Counted from the stretch's first letter, positions 1 to 7,753 are shown. The stretch: DNA of 38,964 nt from Patescibacteria group bacterium (GCA_023380305.1 JAMCQZ010000009.1:1-38964); one strand, 5' to 3'. The notes: generated by a model not told the origin, from the sequence alone. A program made the numbers and translations.

Positions 1-19
1 CATCGCTATTGAACTCAAA
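1..19. repeat. 19-nt inverted copy of internal rpsH sequence at window edge
   Basis: Bases 1-19 are the exact reverse complement of bases 213-231, which lie inside rpsH; the match stops at base 20. The copy overlaps the last codon and stop of rpsH. A perfect 19-nt fold-back at a sequence edge is typical of an assembly or chimeric-read artefact, so the last codons of rpsH here should not be trusted. Confidence 0.8.
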
Positions 20-392
20 TTTCAAAAAGAATTTCTCCTCCGACTTTTTGTTTCCTCGCTTCTGCATCGTTCAAAATCCCCTTCGGGGTCGAGAAGAAAT
101 AATTGCCGTAACCCTGGTGGGATCGTCTGATCTCCTTATAACCAAGATACATCTTTCTCGACGGCTTGCTCCAAAGCTTAATTTCGGAGAAAACCGATCC
201 GTTTTTATCGTCTTTGAGTTCAATAGCGATGACTTTTTTGAGGCTTCGTCCTTTTTTCTCAACCGAAGCCAAATAGCCGCTCTTTACCAAAGCCTCCAAG
301 ACGGCCATGTCCATCTTCGAGAAAGGCACCTTCAATGATTTCTTGCCGGAAAGAAGCGCGTTTTTTATTTTAATCAGAGTCTGTATATACAT
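15..392 (-). CDS. rpsH: 30S ribosomal protein S8
   Basis: S8 binds the central domain of 16S rRNA and is needed for assembly of the 30S platform. The 125-residue product starts MYIQTLIKIKNAL, matching the S8 N-terminus (normally ...MLTRIRNA), and ends in the conserved KVGGEIL block. The length is close to the usual 130 residues, and it sits directly after rpsN as in the classical spc operon. The start is ATG with no Shine-Dalgarno sequence. The final residues are doubtful: most S8 proteins have an aromatic or other residue after EI, while here the TGA stop falls inside a 19-nt inverted copy of internal rpsH sequence. The family call is firm; the true C-terminus is not. Confidence 0.93.
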   Translation of the reverse strand: MYIQTLIKIKNALLSGKKSLKVPFSKMDMAVLEALVKSGYLASVEKKGRSLKKVIAIELKDDKNGSVFSEIKLWSKPSRKMYLGYKEIRRSHQGYGNYFFSTPKGILNDAEARKQKVGGEILFEI

Positions 393-395
393 TTT

Positions 396-581
396 TTACC
401 AAGACGATTTTTTTACTCCGGGAATCTGACCTTTCGAAGCCATTTCCCTGAAACAGATCCGGCACAATCCGAAATCGCGCAAATAGCCATGTTTGCGGCC
501 GCAACGAAAACATCGCCTGACTTCGCGGGTGCTGAATTTGGGCTTTTTTTGCGCTCTCGCTATGACTGATTCTTTGGCCAT
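396..581 (-). CDS. rpsN: 30S ribosomal protein S14, zinc-binding type
   Basis: S14 sits in the 30S head next to S3, S10 and S19. This is the short zinc-binding form: 61 residues, with CFRCG around residue 23 and CRIC around residue 39, two CxxC pairs that hold one Zn ion. The C-terminus IPGVKKSSW is the standard S14 end. It lies between rplE and rpsH as in most bacteria, with only a few nucleotides separating the genes, so co-transcription is expected. The ATG start is preceded by an A-rich leader and no clear Shine-Dalgarno sequence. Confidence 0.95.
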   Translation of the reverse strand: MAKESVIARAQKKPKFSTREVRRCFRCGRKHGYLRDFGLCRICFREMASKGQIPGVKKSSW

Positions 582-588
582 CTTATTT

Positions 589-1068
589 TTACTTTGCTAA
601 TGGTATCCCTTGTTCCCTATAAAAATCAATAGCTTTTTCCTTGTTTTTTAAGTGGGCGGCGAGCGTCACTTCGATGCCGAAATTGACGCGACTCGTCTCC
701 GGATTGATTTCCGGGAAAACCAGCTGGTCCTTGAATCCAAAGGACATGTTGCCGTTTTGGTCGATGCTTTTCGGACTCAAACCGCGGAAGTCCCTGACGC
801 GCGGGAGCACGACATTCACCACTCTCGAGAGAAAATCCTTCATCCTTTTTTTCCTCAAAACCACTTTCAAGCCAACCACTTCGCCCTGGCGCACCTTGAA
901 TCCGGCGATGGATTTCTTCGCCTTGGTAACCGCCGGTTTCTGGCCGGTGATGGCGGCGACTTCCTTCATAATTTCGGGCAACACTTTTTCCTCAAATTGA
1001 GGGCTCGTGAGCCTTTGCTTGCCGACACCGACGGAAACGATGATTTTTTCTAAATAGTCGCTTTGCAT
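589..1068 (-). CDS. rplE: 50S ribosomal protein L5
   Basis: L5 binds 5S rRNA and forms part of the central protuberance. I place the start at the internal ATG giving [16 protein letters not shown], 159 residues, instead of the 184-residue ORF-track start, because the extra N-terminus is only overlap with rplX and shows no L5 similarity. The core blocks are present: [26 protein letters not shown] and FPEINPE. Usual L5 is about 179 residues, so the N-terminal helix is shortened by about 20 residues. The start overlaps the end of rplX by 19 nt, which suggests translational coupling. Confidence 0.93.
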   Translation of the reverse strand: MQSDYLEKIIVSVGVGKQRLTSPQFEEKVLPEIMKEVAAITGQKPAVTKAKKSIAGFKVRQGEVVGLKVVLRKKRMKDFLSRVVNVVLPRVRDFRGLSPKSIDQNGNMSFGFKDQLVFPEINPETSRVNFGIEVTLAAHLKNKEKAIDFYREQGIPLAK

Positions 1069-1355
1069 TTTTTGCAATATCTTTCTTTGTTTTTCCCCTC
1101 GACGCGGTGTCCGACTCTCGCATGCTTGCCGCACCGCGGGCAAACCAAAATAACGTTTGAAAGGTCGAGCGGCCGCGAGATAGTCACAAACTGACCCTTC
1201 TCCCCTTCTTTTTTCGGTTTGACGGCTTTTTTATACTGGTTCACGCCGGAAATAACGGCTTTATTGAGTTTCGTGTCCACCTTAAGCACTTTCCCGGACT
1301 TGCCGGCATTCTTGCCCTTCAATATGTAAACTGTGTCGTTTTTCTTGATGTTCAT
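1050..1355 (-). CDS. rplX: 50S ribosomal protein L24
   Basis: L24 is an early assembly protein of the large subunit, binding near the 5' end of 23S rRNA. The 101-residue product has the KOW motif near the N-terminus (KGKNAGKSGKVLKVD, about residues 13-27), then NQYKKAVKPKKEGEKG. The C-terminal half carries two CxxC pairs (CPRCGKHARVG and CKKC), a zinc-ribbon-like end seen in many bacterial L24 proteins. It follows rplN with a 4-nt gap and overlaps rplE. Length is normal. Confidence 0.95.
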   Translation of the reverse strand: MNIKKNDTVYILKGKNAGKSGKVLKVDTKLNKAVISGVNQYKKAVKPKKEGEKGQFVTISRPLDLSNVILVCPRCGKHARVGHRVEGKNKERYCKKCKATI

Positions 1356-1359
1356 GGTT

Positions 1360-1728
1360 TTAAACTACTTCTTGGGCCAAGGAAACGATTTTTTCAAATC
1401 CCTTTTCTTTGAGTTCCCTCGGAATGGGACCGAAAATTCTAGTGCCCAAAGGCTCCTTTTTGACGTTCACGATGACGGCCGAGTTGTCGTCAAATCGGAC
1501 GTACAAACCGCCCGGCCTCCGCAACGCGTTCTTGGTGCGAACGACAACCGCCTTAACAATATCCTTTTTCTTGATGTTCTTGCGAGGCTCCGCGGTCTGC
1601 ACCGAAGCGACGATGATGTCGCCCACCCGCGCATAGCGTTTGCGGCTGCCGCCAAGAACCCTAAAGCACCGAATGGTTTTGGCTCCGGAATTGTCCGCTA
1701 CTTTTAATATGGCTCTTTCTTGAATCAT
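1360..1728 (-). CDS. rplN: 50S ribosomal protein L14
   Basis: L14 lies at the subunit interface and contacts 16S rRNA helix 14. The product is 122 residues, the family's usual length. It has the typical N-terminus [17 protein letters not shown], the [12 protein letters not shown] loop, VVRTKN, and [11 protein letters not shown], ending with FGPIPREL and a hydrophobic helix. It lies between rpsQ and rplX in the standard order, separated by 6 and 4 nt. The ATG has an A-rich upstream region without a clear Shine-Dalgarno sequence. Confidence 0.97.
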   Translation of the reverse strand: MIQERAILKVADNSGAKTIRCFRVLGGSRKRYARVGDIIVASVQTAEPRKNIKKKDIVKAVVVRTKNALRRPGGLYVRFDDNSAVIVNVKKEPLGTRIFGPIPRELKEKGFEKIVSLAQEVV

Positions 1729-1734
1729 ATTCTT

Positions 1735-1995
1735 TTAAGCTGTTTTGGCGATAACCCTCCAACGCTTATCTTTGGAAAGCGGCCTGGTTTCCTCGATGAC
1801 GACCTTGTCTCCGATTTTATACATTCCGTCCTCGGCTTCAGCCTTGAAGCGGGTGTTCTTGCTGTAATATTTCTGATATTTCGGATCTTTGCGCGTATGC
1901 GAAACCTCGACAACCACGGTCTTTTTCATTTTGTCGGAAACGACAACGCCCACGAGCTTCCGAGAATTATTTTTTTGAACCTTGTTTTCTTCCAT
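1735..1995 (-). CDS. rpsQ: 30S ribosomal protein S17
   Basis: S17 is a primary 16S rRNA-binding protein with an OB fold. The 86-residue product contains the signature LVGVVVSDKMKKTVVVEVSHTRKDPKYQKYY followed by KIGDKVVIEETRPLSKDKRWRV (shown here only to name the two blocks), which matches the family end to end. Length is normal. The unusual point is upstream: rplP ends only 10 nt before rpsQ starts, so rpmC (L29), which normally sits between rplP and rpsQ, is absent from this position. Confidence 0.96.
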   Translation of the reverse strand: MEENKVQKNNSRKLVGVVVSDKMKKTVVVEVSHTRKDPKYQKYYSKNTRFKAEAEDGMYKIGDKVVIEETRPLSKDKRWRVIAKTA

Positions 1996-2005
1996 GTTTT
2001 AAAAA

Positions 2006-2419
2006 TTAAGATTTTTTGATGATTCTCGTTCTAAAAGGAAGCTTGAATCCCGCAAGCGTCAAGGCACGTTCAGCCGTCGCGTCGCTCACGCCGTCCATTT
2101 CAAAAATCACCCTTCCCGGTTTCACAGCGAAAATATAATGGTCGACATTGCCCTTGCCTCCTCCCATAGTCACTTCCGGCGGCCTCTGGGTTACCGGCTT
2201 GTCCGGGAAAATTCTTATCCAGATCTTGCCTTCCCTCTTGATAAAGTTGGTCAAAGTCTTTCTGGCCGCTTCGATCTGTTTCGAATTGATTCTCTTGGCT
2301 TCCAACGCCTGCAACCCAAAGCTGCCGTGGCTCAAAGCCATGCCGCGAGTCTCGGTCTCACGCTTGCGCGACCGGCCCTTTTGCCATTTGCGATGTTTTA
2401 CTTTTTTGGGAATAAGCAT
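2006..2419 (-). CDS. rplP: 50S ribosomal protein L16
   Basis: L16 helps shape the A-site tRNA region of the large subunit. The 137-residue product begins MLIPKKVKHRKWQKGR and contains the conserved FGLQALE, IRIFPDKPVTQRPPEVTMGGGKG (a block around residues 75-97) and GRVIFEMDGV. This matches L16 closely in length and order. It is encoded between rpsC and rpsQ with gaps of 18 and 10 nt. No Shine-Dalgarno motif precedes the ATG. Confidence 0.97.
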   Translation of the reverse strand: MLIPKKVKHRKWQKGRSRKRETETRGMALSHGSFGLQALEAKRINSKQIEAARKTLTNFIKREGKIWIRIFPDKPVTQRPPEVTMGGGKGNVDHYIFAVKPGRVIFEMDGVSDATAERALTLAGFKLPFRTRIIKKS

Positions 2420-2437
2420 TGGATTTAGATGACTATT

Positions 2438-3118
2438 TTAGGCAGATTTTTCTTGATTAGTAAAGACTTCTCCTTTGTAAATCCAGACTTTGATGCCGAC
2501 CGTCCCGTAGGTCGCGAAAGCGGTGGCTTCGGCGTAATCGATATCGGCCCGCAAGCTCGAAAGAGGCAAGCTGCCCCTGGTCAGCCATTCGCGGCGGGAA
2601 ATTTCCGCGCCGTCCAAACGGCCGGAAAGCTTGATTTTCACTCCCTTCACGTCCCGGTGATTCATAACATCTTCGATGGCTTTCTTGATGGTCGGCCTGA
2701 AGCGGAACCTTTTTTCCAAATCATTCGCGATATTTTGGGCGACCACCTGGGCTGAAATGTCGCCGCGGCCGAGCTCGACGACGTTCAAACTGATTTCCGT
2801 CATCGGAAGCTTGCTCTTCTTGTGAAGCTTGGCGATTTCTTTATTTAACGCCTTGGTGATGTCTTCTATGCCTTTGCCGCCGCGACCGATGATGAGGCCC
2901 GGCCGGCTGGCTTTGATGATGATACGGCAGGAATTCGCCGTCCTTTCGATCTCAATCGAAGCGATGCCCGCCTCCCTCAATCTTTTATTGATCAATTTTC
3001 TGATGACGTTGTCTTCTTCCAGAACGAACTTCCGGTTTTTGGGGTCGGCAAACCAACGAGAATCCCAATTCTTCAGAACGCCCAATCTAAAGGATGTCGG
3101 TTTGATTTTTTGTGACAT
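2438..3118 (-). CDS. rpsC: 30S ribosomal protein S3
   Basis: S3 lines the mRNA entry channel of the 30S head. The 226-residue product has the N-terminal KPTSFRLGVLKNWDSRWFA, a KH type-2 domain with the loop GLIIGRGGKGIED near residues 75-88, and the C-terminal domain with SGRLDGAEISRREW and YGTVGIKVWIYKGE. Length and order match the family. It is flanked by rplV and rplP as expected, and the ATG lies 6 nt from the rplV stop. Confidence 0.97.
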   Translation of the reverse strand: MSQKIKPTSFRLGVLKNWDSRWFADPKNRKFVLEEDNVIRKLINKRLREAGIASIEIERTANSCRIIIKASRPGLIIGRGGKGIEDITKALNKEIAKLHKKSKLPMTEISLNVVELGRGDISAQVVAQNIANDLEKRFRFRPTIKKAIEDVMNHRDVKGVKIKLSGRLDGAEISRREWLTRGSLPLSSLRADIDYAEATAFATYGTVGIKVWIYKGEVFTNQEKSA

Positions 3119-3124
3119 GGTGGT

Positions 3125-3652
3125 TTAAATGGATTTCCTTCTTATAACTCTCCTCACGAGCCCGGCCTTGTCTTTCGGCTCTTCGAGACCCGTAGTTTTT
3201 TCCGCCGTTTCGGCCGGAGCCTTGGTCTTCTTCGCCGGCTTGGCTGGCTTGGCCGCGGTTTTTTTCGACGCTTCCTTTCCGGATTTTTCGGCAAAAACGA
3301 ATTTGGCGGGTTTGATCTTCGCGGATTCCTCGAGCCTCATGAAAATATGGGAACGCTTTTTTTGAATCGGCGTCGCCCGTCCTTGAGCCCGCGGAAGCCA
3401 TCTTTTCAAAATTTGTCCTCCGTCAACCCGAATTTCTTTGATGGCCAATTTTTCCGGTTTGAATCCAAGATTTTTGGCGTTCGCTATGGCGCTGTCCAAG
3501 AGTTTGAGCATCGGTTTGACCGCCCGCTCCCTTCTTAAGGAAAGTTCGGCTTTAACCTCGAGCGCCGGCCTGTTTCTGATAAGGTCGGCAATGATCCTCG
3601 CTTTGCGCGGAGCCACGTCCAAATTTCTTAATATTGCTTTTATCTCTTGCAT
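3125..3652 (-). CDS. rplV: 50S ribosomal protein L22 with C-terminal extension
   Basis: L22 lines the peptide exit tunnel. Residues 1-112 are a full L22: VAPRKARIIADLIRN, then SAIANAKNLG, and the tunnel-loop region ending KRWLPRAQGRATPIQKKRSHI. Residues from about 113 to 175 form an extra tail rich in Lys, Ala, Pro and Glu (KPAKPAKKTKAPAETAEK), with low complexity and no recognisable fold. Canonical L22 is about 110 residues, so roughly one third of this protein is extension. Such basic tails may add rRNA contacts, but that is inference. It lies between rpsS and rpsC. Confidence 0.95.
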   Translation of the reverse strand: MQEIKAILRNLDVAPRKARIIADLIRNRPALEVKAELSLRRERAVKPMLKLLDSAIANAKNLGFKPEKLAIKEIRVDGGQILKRWLPRAQGRATPIQKKRSHIFMRLEESAKIKPAKFVFAEKSGKEASKKTAAKPAKPAKKTKAPAETAEKTTGLEEPKDKAGLVRRVIRRKSI

Positions 3653-3657
3653 GATAA

Positions 3658-3993
3658 TTATTTTCCGGATTTAGCTGATGGCGCGGCCGCCGGCGCCGGG
3701 GCGCCTACTGTCTGGGATTTTTCCAGCTCTTTCTGTATCTTTCCGCCGTGGCGGACGAACTTGCGGGTCATGGCGAATTCGCCAAACTTGTGTCCGACCA
3801 TTTCCTCGCTCACTCTCACCTCGACAAAATCCTTGCCGTTGTGAACTCCAAAAACAAACCCCACCATTTCCGGAGCGATCGAACTCGATCGCGCCCACGT
3901 CTTAATAACCGTCTTGTCTCCCGGTTTCAAACTGGCGATCTTCTTTAAAAGACTCGCTTCGACGTATGGGCCTTTATGACTGCTTCTGGACAT
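3658..3993 (-). CDS. rpsS: 30S ribosomal protein S19
   Basis: S19 binds the 16S 3' domain with S13 in the 30S head. The first 90 residues are typical: [38 protein letters not shown], and [16 protein letters not shown]. The last 20 or so residues ([16 protein letters not shown]) are an Ala/Pro-rich tail beyond the usual end near residue 92. It follows rplB with a 3-nt gap. The assignment is firm; the tail resembles the low-complexity extension on the neighbouring L22. Confidence 0.96.
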   Translation of the reverse strand: MSRSSHKGPYVEASLLKKIASLKPGDKTVIKTWARSSSIAPEMVGFVFGVHNGKDFVEVRVSEEMVGHKFGEFAMTRKFVRHGGKIQKELEKSQTVGAPAPAAAPSAKSGK

Positions 3994-3996
3994 GTT

Positions 3997-4833
3997 TTAT
4001 TTCTTTTTTTGTCTTCGTTTCATTATCAAAACGTTTGACCATTTTTTCTTGTTTCTGGTCTTCCGGCCTCCGGTGATCTTGCCCCATTTGGTCTTTGGCT
4101 TTCTGGTGCCGCGAGGCTGTCTGCCTTCGCCACCGCCGTAGGGATGATCAACCGGATTCATCACCGATCCTCTCACCGTCGGCCTGATTCCCAGACCGCG
4201 GTTCCGACCGGCTTTGCCGATATTAACCAGGTTCCAATCGGAATTGGAAACCTGTCCCAAAGTGGCGAAGTTATTCCAAATCACCTTGCGGATTTCTCCC
4301 GAAGGCATTTTTAGCTGGGTGTATCCAGCGTCATGTCCCAAGACTTCGGCGGCCGAACCGGCGGAACGGACGACCTGTCCGCCCTTGCCCGGATTCAATT
4401 CGATGTTAAAAACGGTGTAACCGACCGGGATGTTTTTGAGAGCCAAACGGTTGCCCGGAATAAGCTCGGCGTTTTCGGCGGTGATAATGGTCGAACCGAC
4501 TTTGGCGCCCTGGGGCGCGATCGAATAACGCCTGGTGCCGTCTTTGTAGATAAGCTTCATGATAAAGGCGGTGCGGTAGGGATCGTATTCCAAGGATTCT
4601 ATCCTTGCCGGAATATTCAGTTTGTCGTTCCGCTTGAAATCAATGATCCTGTAGGTCCGCTTGTTGCCCGCGCCCTGGTGCCTCATGGTGATGCGGCCCT
4701 GGTTGTTGCGTCCGGCCCTGTCCTGGAGCTTCATCGTCAATTTCTTTTCGGGTTTCCGGCCGCTCAAAATCTGGCGGTAATCCGGAGCCGTCATGTGCCT
4801 TCTTGATGGAGTTGTCGGGTTATATTTTTTCAT
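3997..4833 (-). CDS. rplB: 50S ribosomal protein L2
   Basis: L2 is needed for subunit association and peptidyl-transferase activity. The 278-residue product is the normal length. It opens with MKKYNPTTPSRRHMT, has GRNNQGRITMRHQGAGNK, the SH3-like middle part with IPVGYTVFNIELNPG, and the C-terminal active-site loop region with GSVMNPVDHPYGGGEGR, including the conserved His within VDHPYGGG. The start overlaps the end of rplW by 14 nt, suggesting coupling. Confidence 0.98.
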   Translation of the reverse strand: MKKYNPTTPSRRHMTAPDYRQILSGRKPEKKLTMKLQDRAGRNNQGRITMRHQGAGNKRTYRIIDFKRNDKLNIPARIESLEYDPYRTAFIMKLIYKDGTRRYSIAPQGAKVGSTIITAENAELIPGNRLALKNIPVGYTVFNIELNPGKGGQVVRSAGSAAEVLGHDAGYTQLKMPSGEIRKVIWNNFATLGQVSNSDWNLVNIGKAGRNRGLGIRPTVRGSVMNPVDHPYGGGEGRQPRGTRKPKTKWGKITGGRKTRNKKKWSNVLIMKRRQKKK

Positions 4834-5071
4834 TGATGATTTGGCCCTTCTTTAAAGTGACGATGGCCTTCTTCAAATTCTTTTTGGCGATCCTCACGAT
4901 GTTCATGCCGATGACGTTCACCTTGTATTTTTTCTCAATCTGTTTTTTGACTTCGCTCTTATTTAAGGCGTTTTTAATGACAAAAACAAACTGGTTAAGC
5001 CCGCGAAGATCTCCGGCTTTCTCGCTCACGCGCAATTGGATATCGGTTGTATTTTGCTTATTTGACGGCAT
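4820..5071 (-). CDS. rplW: 50S ribosomal protein L23
   Basis: L23 sits at the tunnel exit and forms the docking site for trigger factor and SRP. The 83-residue product shows the diagnostic FVFVIKNALNKSEVKKQIEKKY block followed by VNVIGMNIVRIAKK and a Lys-rich C-terminus. It is somewhat shorter than the usual 95-100 residues. It overlaps rplD by 14 nt at its start and rplB by 14 nt at its end, so this group of genes is tightly packed. Confidence 0.93.
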   Translation of the reverse strand: MPSNKQNTTDIQLRVSEKAGDLRGLNQFVFVIKNALNKSEVKKQIEKKYKVNVIGMNIVRIAKKNLKKAIVTLKKGQIINEKI

Positions 5072-5696
5072 GGTAATGTGAATCTATCGCTTCGATCGCG
5101 TTTTTTTCTATAAAAATCTCCTTGAATTTCATCAAATCGTAGACATTCAGGTCTTTCGGCCCGAGACTCTTTACTTTCGGAAGATTGGCCGAAGCGCGAT
5201 GGATATTCTTGTTGCCGGCCTCCGGAATCAAAAGCGCGTTCGGCGTCTTTTTTCCGAAAAAGGCCTTTAGATGCGCATGAAGCATCTTGGTCTTCGGCTC
5301 GGCGATAGTCAGAGAATCGACAAACTTCACCTCGTTATCCTGTAATTTCCTGGCGAGGACGCTAAACATCGCCGCCTGTCTCATCTTCTGGTTCAGTTTG
5401 ACCGAATAATCCCTCTCCTTCTTGGGGCCGTGGCTCACGCCGCCGCCTTTCCAAATCGGAGACCTGGTCGAACCGTGCCTGGCGCGACCGGTTCCTTTCT
5501 GACGCCAAGGTTTTTTGCCGCCTCCGGAGACTTCGCCGCGGCCCTTCGCGTGGGCGAACGGCTTGCGGCTATTCTTCTCCTGGGTATCCAAAGCCTGTTT
5601 TACCAGATCGGGCTTCCACGGATAACCGAAAATCCGGTCGGGTATTTCCACCTTGTCGATCACTTCCATCTTGGCGTTGTAGAGATCGGCTTTCAT
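5058..5696 (-). CDS. rplD: 50S ribosomal protein L4
   Basis: L4 reaches into the exit tunnel and, in Escherichia coli, also represses the S10 operon by attenuation. The 212-residue product has the conserved extended loop RKPFAHAKGRGEVSGGGKKP followed by WRQKGTGRARHGSTRSPIW, the LNQKMRQAAMFSVLARK helix, and a C-terminal NVYDLMKF segment typical of the family. Length is normal. Whether it regulates the hairpin upstream of rplC, as L4 does in E. coli, cannot be told from sequence. Confidence 0.96.
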   Translation of the reverse strand: MKADLYNAKMEVIDKVEIPDRIFGYPWKPDLVKQALDTQEKNSRKPFAHAKGRGEVSGGGKKPWRQKGTGRARHGSTRSPIWKGGGVSHGPKKERDYSVKLNQKMRQAAMFSVLARKLQDNEVKFVDSLTIAEPKTKMLHAHLKAFFGKKTPNALLIPEAGNKNIHRASANLPKVKSLGPKDLNVYDLMKFKEIFIEKNAIEAIDSHYHAVK

Positions 5697-5697
5697 G

Positions 5698-6120
5698 TTA
5701 GAAGTAGATTTTGATTTTGTTGCCGTTGTTGCCCGGAATAGCTCCTTTCAAAGCCATCGTCTTCGCTTCGCGATTCCATTCGATGACTTTGACGTTCTTC
5801 ACGGTCTTCCGATCCACGCCCATGTGGCCGGCCATTTTGTGGCCCTTTAGAACTCTCTGTGGAGCAGTCGCTCCGATCGAGCCCGGAGCACGAAAGCGAT
5901 CCTTCTGTCCGTGGGTTTTCGGACCGCCTCCGAATCCCCAACGCTTCACGCCGCCCTGGAAACCGCGGCCCTTGGTGGTGCCGACGATCTTCACGGAAGC
6001 GTTCTCCGCGATTTCGACGTCGGCCGGCATATCCAAAACCGCCACCAAAGTAACCGGAATCACTCTGTCTTCCTTGAAGACCTGGGTCATTTTGATTTTT
6101 TTAGCGGTAATGTATGCCAT
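5698..6120 (-). CDS. rplC: 50S ribosomal protein L3, compact form
   Basis: L3 is an early assembly protein whose finger approaches the peptidyl-transferase centre. The call rests on the TTKGRGFQGGVKRWGF block, GSIGATAPQRVLKGHKMAGHMG and KGAIPGNNG, all near-identical to standard L3. At 140 residues it is far shorter than the usual 200-210. By eye the missing part lies between the first strands (VIPVTLVAVLDMP) and the GTTKGRG block, about 65-70 residues of the barrel domain, while the finger and rRNA-binding parts are kept. The ORF is uninterrupted, so this looks like true compaction, not a frameshift. Confidence 0.93.
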   Translation of the reverse strand: MAYITAKKIKMTQVFKEDRVIPVTLVAVLDMPADVEIAENASVKIVGTTKGRGFQGGVKRWGFGGGPKTHGQKDRFRAPGSIGATAPQRVLKGHKMAGHMGVDRKTVKNVKVIEWNREAKTMALKGAIPGNNGNKIKIYF

Positions 6121-6134
6121 GGTTTTAGCGCCTT

Positions 6135-6166
6135 AAAAAATAACCGAGGAAGCCTCGGTTATTTTT
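6135..6166 (-). terminator. Strong terminator-like hairpin between rpsJ and rplC
   Basis: A perfect 14-bp stem (AAAAATAACCGAGG paired across a 3-nt loop) ends in a T-run on the minus strand. It lies after rpsJ and only 15 nt before the rplC ATG. It is symmetric, but both neighbours run on the minus strand. It can act as a terminator for tuf-rpsJ or as an attenuator in front of the rplC-rplD operon. Confidence 0.8.
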
Positions 6167-6198
6167 GGGATTTCTTATTGGCTATCCTCTATCTTATA

Positions 6199-6504
6199 CT
6201 ACACTGTTTTTATTTCGATGTCTACCCCCGCGGGCAGATTCAAGTCGGATAGCGCCTCGATCAGCTTTTGCGTCGGATTAAGAATGTCGATGAGCCTCTT
6301 ATGAATCCTCATTTCGAACTGCTCTCTCGCGTTCTTGTGGACGAAGGTCGAGCGATTGACCGTATATTTCTTGAATTCCGTCGGAAGCGGCATCGGACCG
6401 ACAAGTTTCGTGTCCATTCGCTCCAAGACCTCCATAATCTGCTTGCAGGAATTGTCCGCCAGCTTCTGATCGTATGATTTGATTCTTAACCTAAGCTTTT
6501 CCAC
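6199..6504 (-). CDS. rpsJ: 30S ribosomal protein S10
   Basis: S10 belongs to the 30S head and doubles as the antitermination factor NusE. The 101-residue product has KLRLRIKSYDQKLAD, VGPMPLPTEFKKYTVNRSTFVHKNAREQFEMR split over residues 36-67, and ILNPTQKLIEALSDLNLPAGVDIEIK, all family hallmarks. The start codon is GTG. It lies 11 nt after tuf and is separated from rplC by a strong hairpin, so here it belongs transcriptionally with tuf instead of leading the S10 operon. Confidence 0.97.
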   Translation of the reverse strand: MEKLRLRIKSYDQKLADNSCKQIMEVLERMDTKLVGPMPLPTEFKKYTVNRSTFVHKNAREQFEMRIHKRLIDILNPTQKLIEALSDLNLPAGVDIEIKTV

Positions 6505-6515
6505 GTTAGAGCAGA

Positions 6516-7715
6516 TTATTTGATGATTTTGGAGATGACTCCGGCGCCAACAGTCTTGCCTCCTTCGCGGATGGCGAAATGCTGTTTTTCCTCAAGAGCG
6601 ATCGGAGCGATGAGCTTGATCGTTACGTTAACGGTGTCTCCCGGCATAGCCATTTCCATGCCTTGAGGCAAAATCATTTCTCCGGTAACGTCCGTGGTTC
6701 TCACATAGAACTGCGGCTTGTAGCCCGGAAAAACCGGAGTGTGTCTGCCGCCCTCTTCCTTGGTCAAAAGATAAACTTCAGCCTCGAATTCGGTGTGCGG
6801 AGTAACCGATCCCGGTTTGGCGATGATCTGTCCGCGCTCCACGTCTTCTTTCTTGGTGCCGCGAATCAAAATGCCGACGTTGTCTCCGGCCTGCCCCTCG
6901 TCCAAGGTCTTGTTAAACATCTCCACTCCGGTAACGACGGTCTTTACGGTCGGTTTCAAACCGATGAGTTCGACTTCGTCGTTCACGTGCACGATTCCCC
7001 TCTCGACGCGGCCGGTCACCACGGTGCCGCGGCCTTCGATCGAGAAGATGTCTTCGATCGGCATCAAAAACGGTTTGTCCGTTTCCCTCTTCGGTTCCGG
7101 AACATAGTTATCCAAGGCGTCGACCAATTCCAAAATCGGTTTGACGGCTGGATCATCGAGCGAAGTGGCTTCGAGCGCCTTTAAAGCCGATCCTTTGATA
7201 ATCGGCACTTCGTTGCCCGGATAGCTGTATTTGGAAAGAAGTTCTCTGACTTCGGCTTCGACGAGCGAAATAAGTTCGGGATCGTCGACCATGTCCACTT
7301 TATTCAAGAAGACGACCAAAGCCGGAACGCCGACCTGGTGAGCGAGCAAGATGTGCTCTCTCGTCTGAGGCATCGGGCCGTCAGCGGCGGAAACGACAAG
7401 AATCGCTCCGTCCATCTGGGCGGCGCCGGTGATCATGTTTTTAATGTAATCCGCGTGTCCCGGAGCGTCGATGTGGGCGTAATGCCTCTTCTCCGACTCG
7501 TACTCCGAGTGATGCAAAGCGATAGTGATACCGCGAGCCTTCTCTTCCGGCGCGTTATCGATATCATCGACTTTCTCTTCTTTCTTCGCGAAACCTTTAA
7601 GGTGAAGAACGTGGGTAATCGCCGCGGTCAACGTGGTTTTACCATGGTCGACGTGACCGATGGTGCCGACGTTAACGTGCGGTTTCGTTCTGGTATATTT
7701 CTCTTTTTCGGCCAT
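6516..7715 (-). CDS. tuf: Elongation factor Tu
   Basis: EF-Tu is the GTPase that delivers aminoacyl-tRNA to the ribosome. The 399-residue product is full length, with the P-loop GHVDHGKT at residues 20-27, the switch-I region containing RGITI, DAPGH near residue 80, and NKVD near residue 137. Domains 2 and 3 follow, including [13 protein letters not shown] and the C-terminal [15 protein letters not shown]. It has its own well-formed promoter in the 97-nt gap after fusA and is followed 11 nt later by rpsJ. Confidence 0.98.
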   Translation of the reverse strand: MAEKEKYTRTKPHVNVGTIGHVDHGKTTLTAAITHVLHLKGFAKKEEKVDDIDNAPEEKARGITIALHHSEYESEKRHYAHIDAPGHADYIKNMITGAAQMDGAILVVSAADGPMPQTREHILLAHQVGVPALVVFLNKVDMVDDPELISLVEAEVRELLSKYSYPGNEVPIIKGSALKALEATSLDDPAVKPILELVDALDNYVPEPKRETDKPFLMPIEDIFSIEGRGTVVTGRVERGIVHVNDEVELIGLKPTVKTVVTGVEMFNKTLDEGQAGDNVGILIRGTKKEDVERGQIIAKPGSVTPHTEFEAEVYLLTKEEGGRHTPVFPGYKPQFYVRTTDVTGEMILPQGMEMAMPGDTVNVTIKLIAPIALEEKQHFAIREGGKTVGAGVISKIIK

Positions 7716-7753
7716 TTTTGAATTTTTAATTTTTATGACTTTGCGACTTTAAA

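Noticed and set aside
3125-3320. Frameshift or misassembly as the reason for the L22 tail
   Set aside because: The frame stays open through the tail with consistent Lys/Ala codons and runs correctly into a stop 6 nt before rpsC.
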